Notes: generated by a model from the sequence alone, not told the origin. Positions 37,042 to 48,415 are shown, counted from the first letter of the stretch. The stretch: DNA of 64,000 nt from Hyalella azteca (GCF_000764305.2 NW_025936103.1:42880-106879), one strand, 5' to 3'. Made by a program: numbers and translations.

Positions 37042-37350
37042 ACATTCGTCACCTCCTGTTGCCACCGTCACCTGCAACAGTCACCACCCGTTGCCACAAT
37101 CAGCTTCTGTTGCCACCGTCACCTCTGTTGCCACCGTCACCTCCTGTTGCCACCGGCACCTCCTGTTGCCACCATCACCTCCTGTTGCCACATCACCTCC
37201 TGTTGCCACCATCACCTCCTGTTGCCACCATCACCTCCTGTTGCCACCGTCACCTCCTGTTGCCACCGTCACCTCCTGTTACCACTGTCACCTCCTGTTG
37301 CCACCGTCACCTCCTGTTGCCACTGTCACCTCCTGTTGCCACCGCTGGTC
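37042..37350. repeat. 19-bp minisatellite (GTCACCTCCTGTTGCCACC), ~16 copies
   Basis: Homogeneous 19-bp unit with CATCACC/CGTCACC variants. All + frames stay open through it. Confidence 0.96.
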
Positions 37351-37896
37351 AAGGTTCCCGTGAGAACATCTGTGCAGTTTTCGTCTCATTTCTTCAAAAC
37401 TCTTCATTTAAATCTAAGCCTTATTTGCGCCCCATTAAATTAATCAATTTTTTGTCCTGTTTTCGGCGACGTGGGAACCACCAGGTTACAAAAAATCACA
37501 CCGATTTTCTTCCTACAAATTTATTTTTTAGTAAAGAACCAGTCCTGATATGTGCGAGAATAATATGTGCATTATCGGTGGCCACCGAACTTACAGCCGG
37601 CGAGACTACGATAATAAGCTTACGCTGACTTATAGGCGTGTTATAGGCGTCTTATTGGCGGCCAGTATGTGTGCGGCCTCCCCATCTTACTACACAAAGT
37701 AATTCTTAGAAAAATCTATGGGTCATTCTGTCCAAATACTGACACACTTTCATACCCACAGCACGATCAGAGTTAGCGTATAGCACTGAAAAGCCGGTGT
37801 GCTCTGTAAACTGGGTCAGGATGACCCACACATTTACAAATAGTGAATCCCCTTGTGAACAAAGTATTAAAAAAATCTCTGAGCATACTATAACGA
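37351..37896. other. Spacer with TTATAGGCG motifs
   Basis: 37620-37675 carries TTATAGGCGTGTTATAGGCG and TTATTGGCGGCCA, an outlying copy of the next repeat. A palindrome-family copy follows at 37813. No gene recognised. Confidence 0.45.
37813..37827. repeat. Dispersed IR3 palindrome, copy 3 (perfect)
   Basis: GGGTCA-GGA-TGACCC with perfect 6-bp arms. The reverse strand reads GTGGGTCATCCTGACCCAGT, the clearest form of the family. Confidence 0.65.
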
Positions 37897-38147
37897 TGAA
37901 CGTGTTATGGGCGTATTATAGGCGTATTATTGGTGGCCACTGAGTGCGCGACCAGACCATGGCTAGCCAGACCTAATGAGATAAAAGTACTAACTCACAG
38001 ACGTATTATGGGCGCATTATCGGCGTGTTATAGGTGGCCACTGAGTGCGCGACCAGACCATGGCTATAGCCAAACCTAATGAGACAAAAGTACTAACTCA
38101 CAGACGTATTATGGGCGCCTAATAGGCGTGTTATAGGTGGCCACCTG
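37895..38147. repeat. ~102-bp tandem repeat with GGCGTATTAT / GGTGGCCAC
   Basis: GGTGGCCAC recurs at about 37932, 38033 and 38136. The first two full units share GCGCGACCAGACCATGGCTA and AAAGTACTAACTCACAGACG. Confidence 0.92.
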
Positions 38148-38666
38148 TCGCATGACAATGACAGGCTCGCGTGCAGCGCGTCACTTAGGGAGGAGTGTGA
38201 GCAATACATATGGCCGATCCCTGTGGGTGCTACGTCTGCTTATGGCCGTAAGCAATTATCGCTGATGGAGTGAGGGCAGTGTACAGATCTGTGTAAAGGA
38301 TAGCTATACTGAGGCTCTATACTGAGTGGCCGATAGCCACGCAATACAATAATTCTCCGCTAAAGTTGAACTCAAACCGTGCAACTTTGGCCCAAAAGCT
38401 ACGCACTTTAATACAATGGAGGGCAATAAAGGCATTTGTTTACACCCAAACTAAAGCTTGGGTTACGTCGACTTGAGTCTTTACTTACGGGCTTGGAGAT
38501 CGCCCCAAGAAATTGCTTTAAATTATACGTAGGGAAAAGCATTGAAAAACAGGTACATAATTATTGGTCAATGTGTTTCTTTGTTGGGGTGACCATGGCT
38601 TCACGCAGAGGGCTGAGTGAGACTGAGTCTTATTTTTTTCAATGCACTTTTTGTCATTTATTTTTT
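38148..38666. other. Unique spacer
   Basis: A 94-codon frame (38436-38720, +) runs into the next array. I recognise no domain and do not call it. Confidence 0.4.
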
Positions 38667-38820
38667 AATTTTAAAGATACCAATTCATTTATTTTAAGGA
38701 TACCAATTCATTTATTTTAAGGATACCAATTCATTTATTTTAAGGATACCAATTCATTTATTTTTAAAGATACCAATTCATTTATTTTAAGGATACCAAT
38801 TCATTTATTTTAAGGATACC
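38667..38820. repeat. 24-bp minisatellite
   Basis: Six to seven copies of TAAGGATACCAATTCATTTA plus TTTT. Confidence 0.94.
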
Positions 38821-39361
38821 ATGTTATGTAGGTCATCCTAACATAGTTTGGCCCAATAAGAACGCGTATCAACGCTACGTCCTCTGCTCTCTGCTTATGA
38901 TGTCGGTAAGAAAGTGTGTCACTTATGGAAAATTTTACCCATTCATTACCCTGAGTATTAGTTATGCATAGCGGTGTGGCGTAGGTTAAGTTAACCCACA
39001 TGTAGAGATAATTAAAACTAAATTTAATTACTTGTTTCGGGTATATTTTTTATTAATACACAGATTGTTATTAGGTTTTAAATAGAACTTAAAAAACGCT
39101 TGACGGAAACTCGACTCACTTATTGAATTATAAAGTAGAATAGTGCCAAATTGATAATAGTAATTTTTATAATTTAATTTTTAATTTTTATATTAAATCT
39201 AATGAAAAATTAATAAATTTTCATGAATTTATAATTAATTTTCACTTTAAGCAATGAAGACAAATGACTATCATGCCGCCGCAGGCTGCTGTTATCTAAG
39301 GAAAGATGAGAGAAAAATTAATGTAAAGATAATAGAAAGGTCATGAGAGAAATATATGATA
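38821..39361. other. AT-rich spacer, palindrome-family copy at its left end
   Basis: AGGTCA-TCC-TAACAT at 38830-38844, followed by ATAGTTTGGCCCAATAAGAA, aligns with the 9267 copy. The rest is AT-rich with no gene. Confidence 0.45.
38830..38844. repeat. Dispersed IR3 palindrome, copy 4 (one arm decayed)
   Basis: AGGTCA-TCC-TAACAT: the left half-site is intact and the right one is mutated. Homology to the 9267 copy continues through CGTATCAACGCTACGTC. Confidence 0.55.
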
Positions 39362-39953
39362 ACAACAGGTAACTGCAGATAAAAACAGATGATAACAGAT
39401 AACAACAGATAAAAACAGATAACAACAGATAACAACAGATAACAACAGATAACAACAGATAACAACAGATAACAACAGATAACAACAGATAACAACAGAT
39501 AACAACAATTAACAGCAGATGACAACAGATGACAACAGATGACAACAGATAACAACAGATAACAACAAATAACAACAGATAACAACAGATAGCAACAGAT
39601 AACAACAGATAACAACAGATAACAACAGATAACAACAGATAACAACATATAACAACAGATAACAACAGATAACAACGGATAACAACAGATAACAACAGAT
39701 AACAACAGATAACAACGGATAGCAACAGATAACAACAGATAACAACATATAACAACAGATAACAACAGATAGCAACAGATAACAACAGACAATAACAGAT
39801 AACAACAAATAACAACAGATAACAACAGATAACAACAGATAACAACAGAGAACAGCAAATAACAACAGATAACAACAAATAAAAACAAATAACAACAGAT
39901 AACAACAGATAACAACAGATAACAACAGATAACAACAGATAACAACAGATAAC
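39362..39953. repeat. 10-bp minisatellite (AACAACAGAT), ~58 copies, ends at an N
   Basis: Very homogeneous AACAACAGAT with few variants, mostly single-base changes such as AACAACAAAT and AACAACGGAT. The array ends abruptly at the N at 39954, so its length is probably collapsed. The long - strand CYLLLSV frames are repeat read-through. Confidence 0.97.
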
Positions 39954-39971
39954 NCTAGTGCAGTATACTAG
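39954..39971. other. Assembly gap base plus misplaced repeat scrap
   Basis: An N is followed by CTAGTGCAGTATACTAG, an exact unit of the 20-bp array located at 43.77-44.16 kb and not otherwise found here. It is joined directly to adaptor sequence, so this is a chimeric read end. Confidence 0.9.
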
Positions 39972-40009
39972 CTGTCTCTTATACACATCTAGATGTGTAT
40001 AAGAGACAG
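39972..40009. other. Nextera (Tn5 mosaic-end) mate-pair junction adaptor - contamination
   Basis: CTGTCTCTTATACACATCT (39972-39990) is followed immediately by its reverse complement AGATGTGTATAAGAGACAG (39991-40009). This is the standard 38-bp circularisation junction of Nextera mate-pair libraries, not genomic DNA. Read on the - strand it gives the familiar SYTHLDVYKRQ artefact peptide. Confidence 0.98.
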
Positions 40010-40098
40010 CTGCAGACATGGGTGCAGTCTACAGACATGGGCGCAGTCTGCAGACATGGGCGCAGTCTGCAGACATGGGCGCAGTCTGCAGACATGGC
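40010..40098. repeat. 19-bp minisatellite
   Basis: Four to five copies of CTGCAGACATGGGCGCAGT starting directly at the adaptor edge. The true left boundary is lost in the assembly scar. Confidence 0.9.
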
Positions 40099-40419
40099 AC
40101 TGTACATTTCCGCATTGATAGGCGACTAATGTTCGTGTTTGCTACATTTTAGAAATTATTTACATTTTTAATGTTTTTTTCTTGTGTTGGCTTTTATGTT
40201 TGTTATCGTGAAAGTTGGTCGCTGTGTTTGGAATTGTGTTATTATTCGTTAGTATCTTCACTAATCGATACCGCGACAGGATATTTTATTTATTCATGTT
40301 CATTTTATTTTTTAGCGAAAATTTGCAACTAGTTTCTTATGCCTTCTGAATGAAAATTTGAATTTCTTTTCAATTAAGACTACAAACTTTGGATTTTCGG
40401 TTACGGTATTCTAGACACC
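40099..40419. other. Unique spacer
   Basis: AT-rich; nothing recognised. Confidence 0.4.
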
Positions 40420-40785
40420 TGGATCCTGAATATCGGGATTCTGGATTTCGGGATTCTGGAATTCGGGATTCTGGATTTCAGTATTCTTGATATCGGGATT
40501 CTGAATATCGGTAATCTGGGTTTCGGTATTCTGACTATCGGAATTCAGGTTATCGGGATTCTGGATATCGGGATTCTGGATATCAGGATTCTGGATATCG
40601 GGATCCTGGATATCGGGATTCTGAACATCAGGATTCTGGATATCGGGATTCTGGATATCGGGATCCTGGATATCGGGATTCTGAACATCAGGATTCTGGA
40701 TATCGGGATTCTGGATATCGGGATCCTGGATATCGGGATTCTGAACATCAGGATTCTGGATATCGGATTCTAGATATCGGCAATG
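40420..40785. repeat. 15-bp minisatellite with exact 60-bp higher-order unit
   Basis: Basic unit GGATTCTGGATATCG. 40621-40680 and 40681-40740 are identical 60-mers of four variant 15-mers, one carrying GAACATCA and one GGATCC. The left half is older and more diverged. Confidence 0.95.
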
Positions 40786-41347
40786 CATTTCTCGAACCTC
40801 AAGGAGAATCCCGGAATATATTCATTGTGACCGACGACGCATGTCTTTGGCAATGAATGTATAATCGAAATGAATATTCATTCATTCATATTAATTATTT
40901 TTCTGTTCTGAATGCGAAACAAACGCGCGAATTTTTCCCATCGGTTTATCTGATGATCCCAGATACGCTTATACGCCATGGCTAATTATACGCAACCTAT
41001 GCGTACAATGGCCGCCATATGCGCAGGAATGCGTAGAAGAATTTGTCCATTGGTAAGAACAGCATTTAAATTCTGGCATTTAATGCTGAAACAGAGTCGC
41101 TCGACTGGAAGCATTTGAATGCTGAAGCAAAACCTGGAACAGGCAAAAGTGTGGGAGTAAATTGCGAGCGGGCCATTCCGAGATGTGCGTGGGAATTCCG
41201 AGATGTGCGTGGGAATTTTAAGTTATGAGTGGGAATTTCGAAAGCTGGACAGGCGGAGGGCGACAAAGGCCTGCTAACCGAATGCCGTATCTTCAAAGGC
41301 GACAACAAAAGACGTTAAGTGATCAACAGCGTTCTATATCAGGACAA
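40786..41347. other. Unique spacer
   Basis: Includes a direct duplication of GAGATGTGCGTGGGAATTCC (about 41180-41215) and TTATACGC/GGCCGCCATATGCG motifs near 40970-41025. No gene. Confidence 0.4.
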
Positions 41348-41605
41348 TAATGTCCCTATCTGGGACAGCGATGTCCCTCACTGGGACAGCGATGTCCCTC
41401 ACTGGGACAGCGATGTCCCTCACTGGGACAGCGATGTCCATTACTGGGACAGCGATGTCCCTCACTGGGACAGCGATGTCCCTATCTGGGACAGCGATGT
41501 CCCTCACTGGGACAGCGATGTCCTTCACTGGGACAGCGATGTCCCTATCTGGGACAGCGATGTCCCTCACTGGGACAGCGATGTCCTTCACTGGGACAGC
41601 GATGA
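41348..41605. repeat. 21-bp minisatellite (GGGACAGCGATGTCCCTCACT), 12 copies
   Basis: Each unit contains GGGACAGCGATGTCCC, which has complementary arms GGGACA/TGTCCC, so every copy can form a small hairpin. ATCTG and CACTG subtypes alternate. Frames are open on both strands. Confidence 0.96.
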
Positions 41606-42427
41606 TCGCGACACATATACTGGCACGGGACATTGAACAGGTATTCCTGAGACCGTCCCGCGAATTTTACAATTCAGCAAAGTCCTCTTCATAATTTCCA
41701 GTCATAATTCAGCTGAGCTACGGGAACAATCTGTAAAGAATTTGTGAATGATGAATTAATGATTGGTGAATGGGATTCGTGAATGATTATTGGAATGAAT
41801 GGTTTTTTGATGAGACACCCATCCTACAGGTTGAAAATTTCGCATAACAAATGTGTATCATTTCACAACCGAAGTGGTACCACAATAATCAGTACCTAAA
41901 TATTCCTCTCAATCAATAAATATAATTTTCATTGTATCATTATTATTATAATATTTGGTTAATCTGAATAAATTGTTTCCAAAATGTTGCAGTACCTTTG
42001 TTGGCAGCCAATGCAGCCTGGTGTTAATGTTTAAACTTAATATTAATTCAAATTTATCAGGTTATTTGTTTAGTACGAATAAAATGATATTCGTTCAGAA
42101 GCACTATTATCACGACGCAACATAAACAATAAATATTGCGTTGAATAACTGACGTTAAATATATAACATACGAGGTGTATAAGAGACCAAAGGAATATTA
42201 GGTGAATGCTGCACATTAGTGACACAAAGCAAGTAATGGGCGACACAAACTTCCTATAGTGACCGCCAATAGTGGCTGTCACTGGTAACTGGCGTGTTGC
42301 GGTCACTGGGTAAATAGCAAGATGCTCCAGCCGTGGGCAGATCCTTTGTGATCCTAAAGTCCTTTACGTGGAGCAGGATTTATGGCCGGGAAAAGGGTGA
42401 GTTTGTCCGCATTCCCGGACACGAATT
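41606..42427. other. Intergenic DNA
   Basis: AT-rich. 42235-42310 has TAGTGACCGCCAATAGTGGC-type phrases. No gene recognised. Confidence 0.4.
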
Positions 42428-42562
42428 CCTGTGTAGGATACCGAAAGGATTCCTGATGCAGTGACAGGCGCTGCAGGATTCCTGTGTAGGATAAAATAAA
42501 GGATTCCTGGAGCAGTAACAGGCGCTGCAGGATTCCTGTGCAGGATACCAAAAGGATTCCTG
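42428..42562. repeat. 53-54 bp tandem repeat, 2.5 copies
   Basis: CCTGTGTAGGATA at 42428 and 42481 and CCTGTGCAGGATA at 42535, with GCAGTGACAGGCGCTGCAGG between. Confidence 0.92.
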
Positions 42563-43254
42563 GAGATATTATTACTTATTTTTAAAAATATTTCAATCTA
42601 TTTTCACGCTGAGAATTTTTAGGAAATGTTATAATTATTTCATTTGTCGTTCATTTCAATTTGTAATATTTATTTACGACAATTATTTGTTAAATTTCTA
42701 ACTGATATTGTTACTTCGAACCTGATTACTGTTACCAAGGATTACTGGTTACTAAGGTCTACCCATATAATCATAAAACATAATTACAATATGTATGATA
42801 ATTTTAAATCAGTGTATATAATTAATAAAATACGAAAGAAAGGGTAAATGTTAACCCATGGCTTTATAATGGCGCGTGAAACAAATGGATGTTCAGGGAG
42901 ATTTTTTCAATCTTAAAATAAGGTTCAAGCAAAAAAATAGGTCTAAAACGGCCGCCGGAAGCCGAGTCCATTTCACTGCCGCCCGCCCAATTCAGACCAA
43001 CTTTACCTTCCCTATTACGGAACATGGTCGGCTTACCGGCGGCCAACCATCGTCTCTACTGACCATCCAGCCACGCAGCATAAGCGCATAGAAACAAGTG
43101 TTGGTCATCCAGTCTTTGTGTGAGTCATCCTGACTCAGTTCCGCGAGAAACTGTCACTATACTTGGGCAATAATACCCAGTCATTTGTCTGAGTAATTCA
43201 GAACAATGTCATAGGGTAGCTATCATTCAGAGTAACTTGGGTGGATGATGCGCG
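42563..43254. other. Unique stretch with inverted repeat and palindrome copy
   Basis: GGCCGCCGG (42950-42958) and CCGGCGGCC (43036-43044) are perfect inverted copies about 77 bp apart, embedded in a GC-balanced patch open on both strands; a foldback remnant is likely. The palindrome family recurs at 43122. Confidence 0.5.
43122..43136. repeat. Dispersed IR3 palindrome, copy 5 (perfect)
   Basis: GAGTCA-TCC-TGACTC, preceded by TGT and followed by AGTT, as in the other copies. Confidence 0.6.
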
Positions 43255-43500
43255 TACTGTGAGATAAGCTAGGATACCTCTATGGTTTGGATACCACCTA
43301 GATAAAGATAATTCTTAATTGAGGATATCTCTAAGGTAAAGTATACCTCCTAGATAAGGATAATTATTAGATGAGGATATCTCTAAGATAAGGATACCTC
43401 TAAATATAAGACACCATGCAGTAAGACAAGGATTCATCAAAGACAAAGATATCTAAAAGAGAAGGATATCTCTATGAGAAATGATAATATCTGAGCAAGT
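43255..43500. repeat. Degenerate AGATAAGGATACCTC repeat
   Basis: A ~13-50 bp unit with TAGATAAGGATAATTATTAG-like and GGATATCTCTAAG phrases, heavily diverged. Confidence 0.75.
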
Positions 43501-43771
43501 CAATGATGTACTCGTAATAAATAATTTAAAGTCTCTTCAACTGTCAATTTTTTCAAAAATTATTTTCAGTTCTCGGAAGTTCCCCGGCAGCTCGGAAGAA
43601 ATTTGACCCACGTTTGCTGACCTTGAATAATTGATTGCAGTGACCGCTTCCGACGCTTTATAGCCAACTTTATGATTATTGAAACGAAGATAATCTATTC
43701 AAATTAGTCTCAACTAATTCATAATCTTATACTCTCGCCTCAGCCTGCTAAGGATTGTGAGGACTTGAACA

Positions 43772-44155
43772 GTGTCTAGTGCAGTATACTAGCGTCTATA
43801 GTGCGGTATCCTATCGTCTAGTGCGGTATACCAGCGTCTAGTGCGGTATAATAGCGTCTAGTGCAGTATACTAGCGTCTAGTGCGGTATACTAGCGTCTA
43901 GTGCGCTATACTAGCGTCTAGTGCGAGTATACTAGTGTCTAGTGCGGTATACTAGCACCTAGTGCAGTATACTAGTGTCTAGTACGCTATACTAGCGTCT
44001 AATGCGGTATACTAGCGTCTAGTGCGGTATACTAACGTCTAGTGCGCTATACTAACGTCTAGTGCGCTATACTAACGTCTAGTGCGCTATACTAGCGTCT
44101 AGTGCGCTATACTAGCGTCTGGTGCGCTATACTAACGTCTAGTGCGGTATACTAG
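43772..44155. repeat. 20-bp minisatellite (GCGTCTAGTGCGGTATACTA), ~19 copies
   Basis: Regular array with GCAGTATA/GCGGTATA/GCGCTATA subtypes. It is the apparent source of the scrap at 39955-39971. Confidence 0.97.
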
Positions 44156-45654
44156 CCTCGGCTACGGACAAACCACATATCATGAACTGCCAGCCAGGAA
44201 TTACACGTAGAAATTGCTGCGATAAATTTGTGGGTTTTTCAAAAAGGTTGATATTGAAAGCCATTAAAGTTGAATTGCTGGATCAGGGCCACCGTCGGGC
44301 CTCCTGGGGGGCCAATTCCTGCGGGTCGGCCCCTTGGGTCGGGACCGGGCCGTCCGCTGGCCAAATGGGTCGAATAAATTTGATGTATAGCAGATTGAAG
44401 AAGTAAATTTTGATGATGTTGAATTAAGCGAATGAAATTGATGGATAACTGATCGAAAATAATCTGAAATGCATATCTGTTCGCCCGAAAACAATTGATT
44501 GATAACTGATCGAACAGAAGGCATATGTTGTGTAGGGCATCAATTATGGATTAAATTTGGAAAAATAAAATTTTGCTTGACTATTGGGTGCCTAGCTGAA
44601 TATTACAGATGTAATATTTAATTTCTTCTTGTTGAAACTAAAATTGAATGAATTTTTTCGGATATCCAATGATGAAATGTAAAGTTTTACGCTCTAGAAA
44701 ACGTTTCAAAAAGTCCATTTTCAGATATATATGAGGTTCAATAAATTCATTTGAATTAAAATAATAATTCATTAATACATAACATATTATTATGGAGTTC
44801 TGATTCATATAAAAAGTAAGATCTGGGATATCTGGTCGAAAAAATTTTTTAGGGTTCTAATGTTCATGAAGTAATTTTTCATGATTAAGCGAATAATTTA
44901 ATATATTTTGACGGAAATCCTGAAGGACAAATAACTTTTAATTTTTATTAATTCCAAGTTCGATGAATTTTTTCGGGTATTATCGGCTTAAAAAATTATA
45001 TTGAAATGATATTATTAGACATACGAGTGGCTTGTGTGTGACGTGCCTTTATATTTCACTGCTCATAACGCTAGTAAGTAACGCGCGTTGTTTGTTATTA
45101 CGTATGTGATGACAGTGATCGTCGACGTTAGGCGTTATAACGCTAATATGGTGTTACAACAACGCTGTACTTTGTCACGGTAACATTTAACTGTACGTTA
45201 TACGCTGATAAAGTTGTACTTCACATTACATTGTAATAACGTGAACACAGTACACAGCACACTTACACATCATCCACACACATAACGATCATGTATACTA
45301 CACATTCCATACACAACACAGCCCCTAGTAAACTACACACTATACAATTCACACTGTGCATTATACAGTTCAACAATATCATCATTCAGGATCTCATCAG
45401 TGTAACCCCCCGACCCCTTCGTTCTGTCCCCCCACGGGGGGGCCTTCAATCCCATTCCAGGCACAATGGCCGCGTGTAATTCCCGATATTCCAGGATAAT
45501 GGGAATCTGCTCGGCGCGTAGTTTGTTTTATGGCGATCGCGGACACTTGCGCTTCGGGTGAGAATTCCACGCGACGATCAATTTTTTTTAATTTGATTTG
45601 TTTTCGATGGAGAGGGACGATGGATTGCGATAGACCACTGAGTGGGTTCACTTT
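44156..45654. other. Intergenic DNA with GC-rich hairpin patch
   Basis: 44285-44370 is GC-rich and rich in GGGCC/GGCCC words (gaps permitting stem formation). 45240-45350 is an ACAC/CACATT-rich patch. 45410-45560 is GC-balanced. No recognised gene; frames at 44182 (+), 44264 (-) and 45397 (-) are unsupported. Confidence 0.4.
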
Positions 45655-45792
45655 CGCTGAGTAGACCACTCGGTTAAAGTGAACCCCACTCGCTGTGAGT
45701 GGAATTTGCTCGTAGTGAGTGGCCCACTCATTTTAAGTGAACCCCACTCGCAGTAAGTGGCCCACTCGCTTGTATTGAGTGGCCCACTCTTC
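45655..45792. repeat. GAGTGGCCCACTC palindromic tandem repeat
   Basis: Four to five copies of GAGTGGCCCACTC alternating with AAGTGAACCCCACTCGC. The unit is a hairpin-forming palindrome. Confidence 0.88.
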
Positions 45793-46554
45793 AACTTGTC
45801 AGCGTTTATGAATTTAATGTTATAATTACACATTATTTTAATGTTATAATTACACATTATTTTTTTCTTTATCCAAATGGAATCAGGAAGGAATTATTAT
45901 TCTTATATGTTTTATCAAAAATATTTAAATTAAATATGTTATTTTTACCCAAATTTATTTTTTAGGATCTGGTCACCGATGAGTGACCGGGGACTATTTA
46001 CCTAGATATTTCCAGCGAAATATTTAGGCTTTTCATTAGTTACTCATACCTGTTAGAAGTCTTGGCCGGGTTAAGGCTGGCCATCTATAATACGCACTCT
46101 CAGAAAATAGTTCCTGCAATCGTATTTTGAAAATATCAGTTTTTTCCATAAAGTAATAATTGTTCTAGAAAAAAAGCTTGGCGCAGGTAACAGGCACATG
46201 CGTCCTACACTCAACAAACTTTTTGGGTCAACTTTATTATTGTGATTTATTTTCTGGGTGCATGAAGGTCTCGGTCTGTTCCTTATTGAGTGAACCGTTG
46301 GATTCAAACAAAATTATTTAGCCATCATTTATTGATCTCCATTTTATTTTAGATCAGTTTATCATTCAATAACCATTAAATGATAATTAAGAAGAACAAA
46401 TAACTATAGAAGCCTTGTAATTCATCAACTATTGAGTAGGCTCAAATCCATACATTAGAATTATTGAGAATAAGTTTCCTTATGATTTGGAATAATATTC
46501 AGACAGTTTATAATTAAAAGGAACTAAATATAGTTCTAATTAGTCCTAGTCAGA
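45793..46554. other. AT-rich spacer
   Basis: Includes a 25-bp tandem duplication around AATGTTATAATTACACATTA (45814-45862) and GGCTGGCCATCTATAATACGC (46074), matching the dispersed GGCG/TTAT theme. No gene. Confidence 0.4.
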
Positions 46555-46722
46555 AATTGCTGAAATGCTGAAGTAACAGTTGCTGATATTGCTGAACTAC
46601 TGAAGTAGCAGTTGCTGATATTGCTGAACTGCTGAAGTAGCAGTTGCTGATATTGCTGAACTACTGAAGCAGCAGTTGCTGATATTGCTGAACTGCTGAA
46701 GTAGCAGTCGCTGATATTACTT
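46555..46722. repeat. 32-bp minisatellite, five copies
   Basis: TGCTGATATTGCTGAACTAC plus TGAAGTAGCAGT at exact 32-bp spacing. Confidence 0.95.
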
Positions 46723-46958
46723 TAATACAGAAGCTTCAGACATCGCTTATGAAACAATTTCTTGCGTCGCTGGAAGGTCTGAAGCCATGCGAGGGCAGCC
46801 CTCACTTTCCCTCACTTCTTGCGGCCTCTGTTGACGACGACGCAAATATTTTGCCGGAAATATGTAAAAAGCAAGCGGGGGTTCGAACCTCACGAGTACG
46901 TATTAAAAACGCAAGACGCACGCCTACGAAGAACACACGGTCAAGGGTCAGAGAAACC

Positions 46959-47040
46959 TGTGTACTTGTGTACCTGTGTACCTGTGTACCTGTGTACCTG
47001 TGTACCTGTGTACCTGTGTACCTGTGTACCTGTGTACCTG
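46959..47040. repeat. 8-bp minisatellite (TGTGTACC), ~10 copies
   Basis: Perfect TGTGTACC/TGTGTACT units. Reads CVPVYLCT in the + frame, which is only the 24-nt period. Confidence 0.97.
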
Positions 47041-47415
47041 AGGAAAACAGGGAAAACAGGGAGCAGTGGTGAGAGGGAACAGACAAACGGGGAACATTGG
47101 TGAGGGAAAACAGGGAAAACAGGGAGCAGTGGTGAGGGTAAACAGGCAAACAGGGAACAGTGGTGAGGGGAAACAGGCAAACAGGGAGCAGTGGTGAGGG
47201 GAAACAGGCAAACAGGGAACAGTGGTGAGGGGAAACAGGCAAACAGGGAACAGTGGTGAGGGGAAACAGGCAAACAGGGAGCAGTGGTGAGGGGAAACAG
47301 GCAAACAGGGAGCAGTGGTGAGGGGAAACAGGTAAACAGCGTACAAATTTGAGGAAAAACAGGCAAACAGGGAAAATTGATGAGAGAAAACAGGGAGCAG
47401 TGGTGAGGGGAAACA
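47041..47415. repeat. 31-bp purine-rich minisatellite, ~12 copies
   Basis: CAGGCAAACAGGGAGCAGTG plus GTGAGGGGAAA. Nearly pure purine on the + strand. It abuts the 8-bp array without spacer. Confidence 0.96.
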
Positions 47416-48235
47416 GTCACTTACTTGTAATTTATATGAAGCATAATATATAAATTTATATAAGTAGTATAATAATATATCAAGCCTCTGAATAACAAGC
47501 TATGAAGTACCTAGAGTTTATTCTTCTAGATAATTAAGTTGTTGCCGCGTCTGCTCTAGAAAAGAACTAGTCTAGTCTTCATCTAGCCGTATTCGCTGAA
47601 CTGTTCTACACGTGCTCGCGTGTTCCCATTGCTGTTCTAGAATACTAGACAATAAATTCTTACCTAGCGCAAAGCAAAATAGGAACTTAATTATATCATG
47701 CCGCATGCGACGATGACTAAATAGTGCATTTAGTGGCGGTACATAAACGTCCATCTTTTATTTTGTATTAATTTTTTTGTCTCCATATATCATGTGGTAT
47801 TATTAATATGCATCATTTCCTTTATTAATTTATTATTGATTTTTATTACTATTGTTCCTAAATAATTAAGGTTTTAACGACCGCCTAGCGTAACGAGCGC
47901 TCATCAATTTACCATTTTTCTAGAAAAATGCGATGGTGGCCGTTGGTGACATAAACATAATTTCCTCAAACCTATAATTATTTTCACTATTAGTAATCTT
48001 TTTATATTGAGGCATAATCTTTGTTTATTGTTCGCATTCTATTTTAATTTGAGTAACCCCATATTTATATCTTTTATTCAAGTAAATAATATTTCTTCAA
48101 TGTTGATAATCTATTTTAGTAGTAATATGTTTTTACGATTATTATTAATATATTTTTCTACTTATTTACTTTCTTCAGTGTAGATAACCTATTTTTAGTA
48201 GCGGTAATACTTTTTACGCTTCTTAGTAATATTTT
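47416..48235. other. AT-rich DNA upstream of the GC island
   Basis: No gene recognised. Confidence 0.4.
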
Positions 48236-48415
48236 TTACGTCGGCCCGCAAGCGGAGACGAGCGCCGCGGGCTCGCGGCGACGGCCACGCGGGAGGGACG
48301 ACATCCCCACCCAACTCGCGTGGCCGCCGCCACGGCACTGGCGGCGCCACCTCTCCGACTCGCCGCCGCGGACCGCCGCACGCACCGACGCACGAACTCC
48401 GCCGCGACGGGTAAC
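48236..48415. promoter_or_regulatory. GC-rich, CpG-rich island 1.7 kb upstream of the first BCL11 exon
   Basis: About 175 bp of very high GC and CpG content inside AT-rich DNA, including CGCCGCG-GGCT-CGCGGCG, a perfect 7-bp-arm hairpin at 48263-48280. Its sharp composition and position suggest promoter or 5'UTR DNA for the gene at 50 kb. No TATA or initiator could be assigned. A GC-rich contaminant or repeat is the alternative. Confidence 0.4.

Noticed and set aside
45397..45669. 90-codon - strand frame over a GC-balanced patch
   Set aside because: No motif recognised and the frame includes the start of the GAGTGG tandem repeat.
46880..46889. GGTTCGAACC, tRNA T-arm or SINE B box
   Set aside because: The arms for a T-stem do not pair properly and no A box or cloverleaf is found at the expected distance on either strand.
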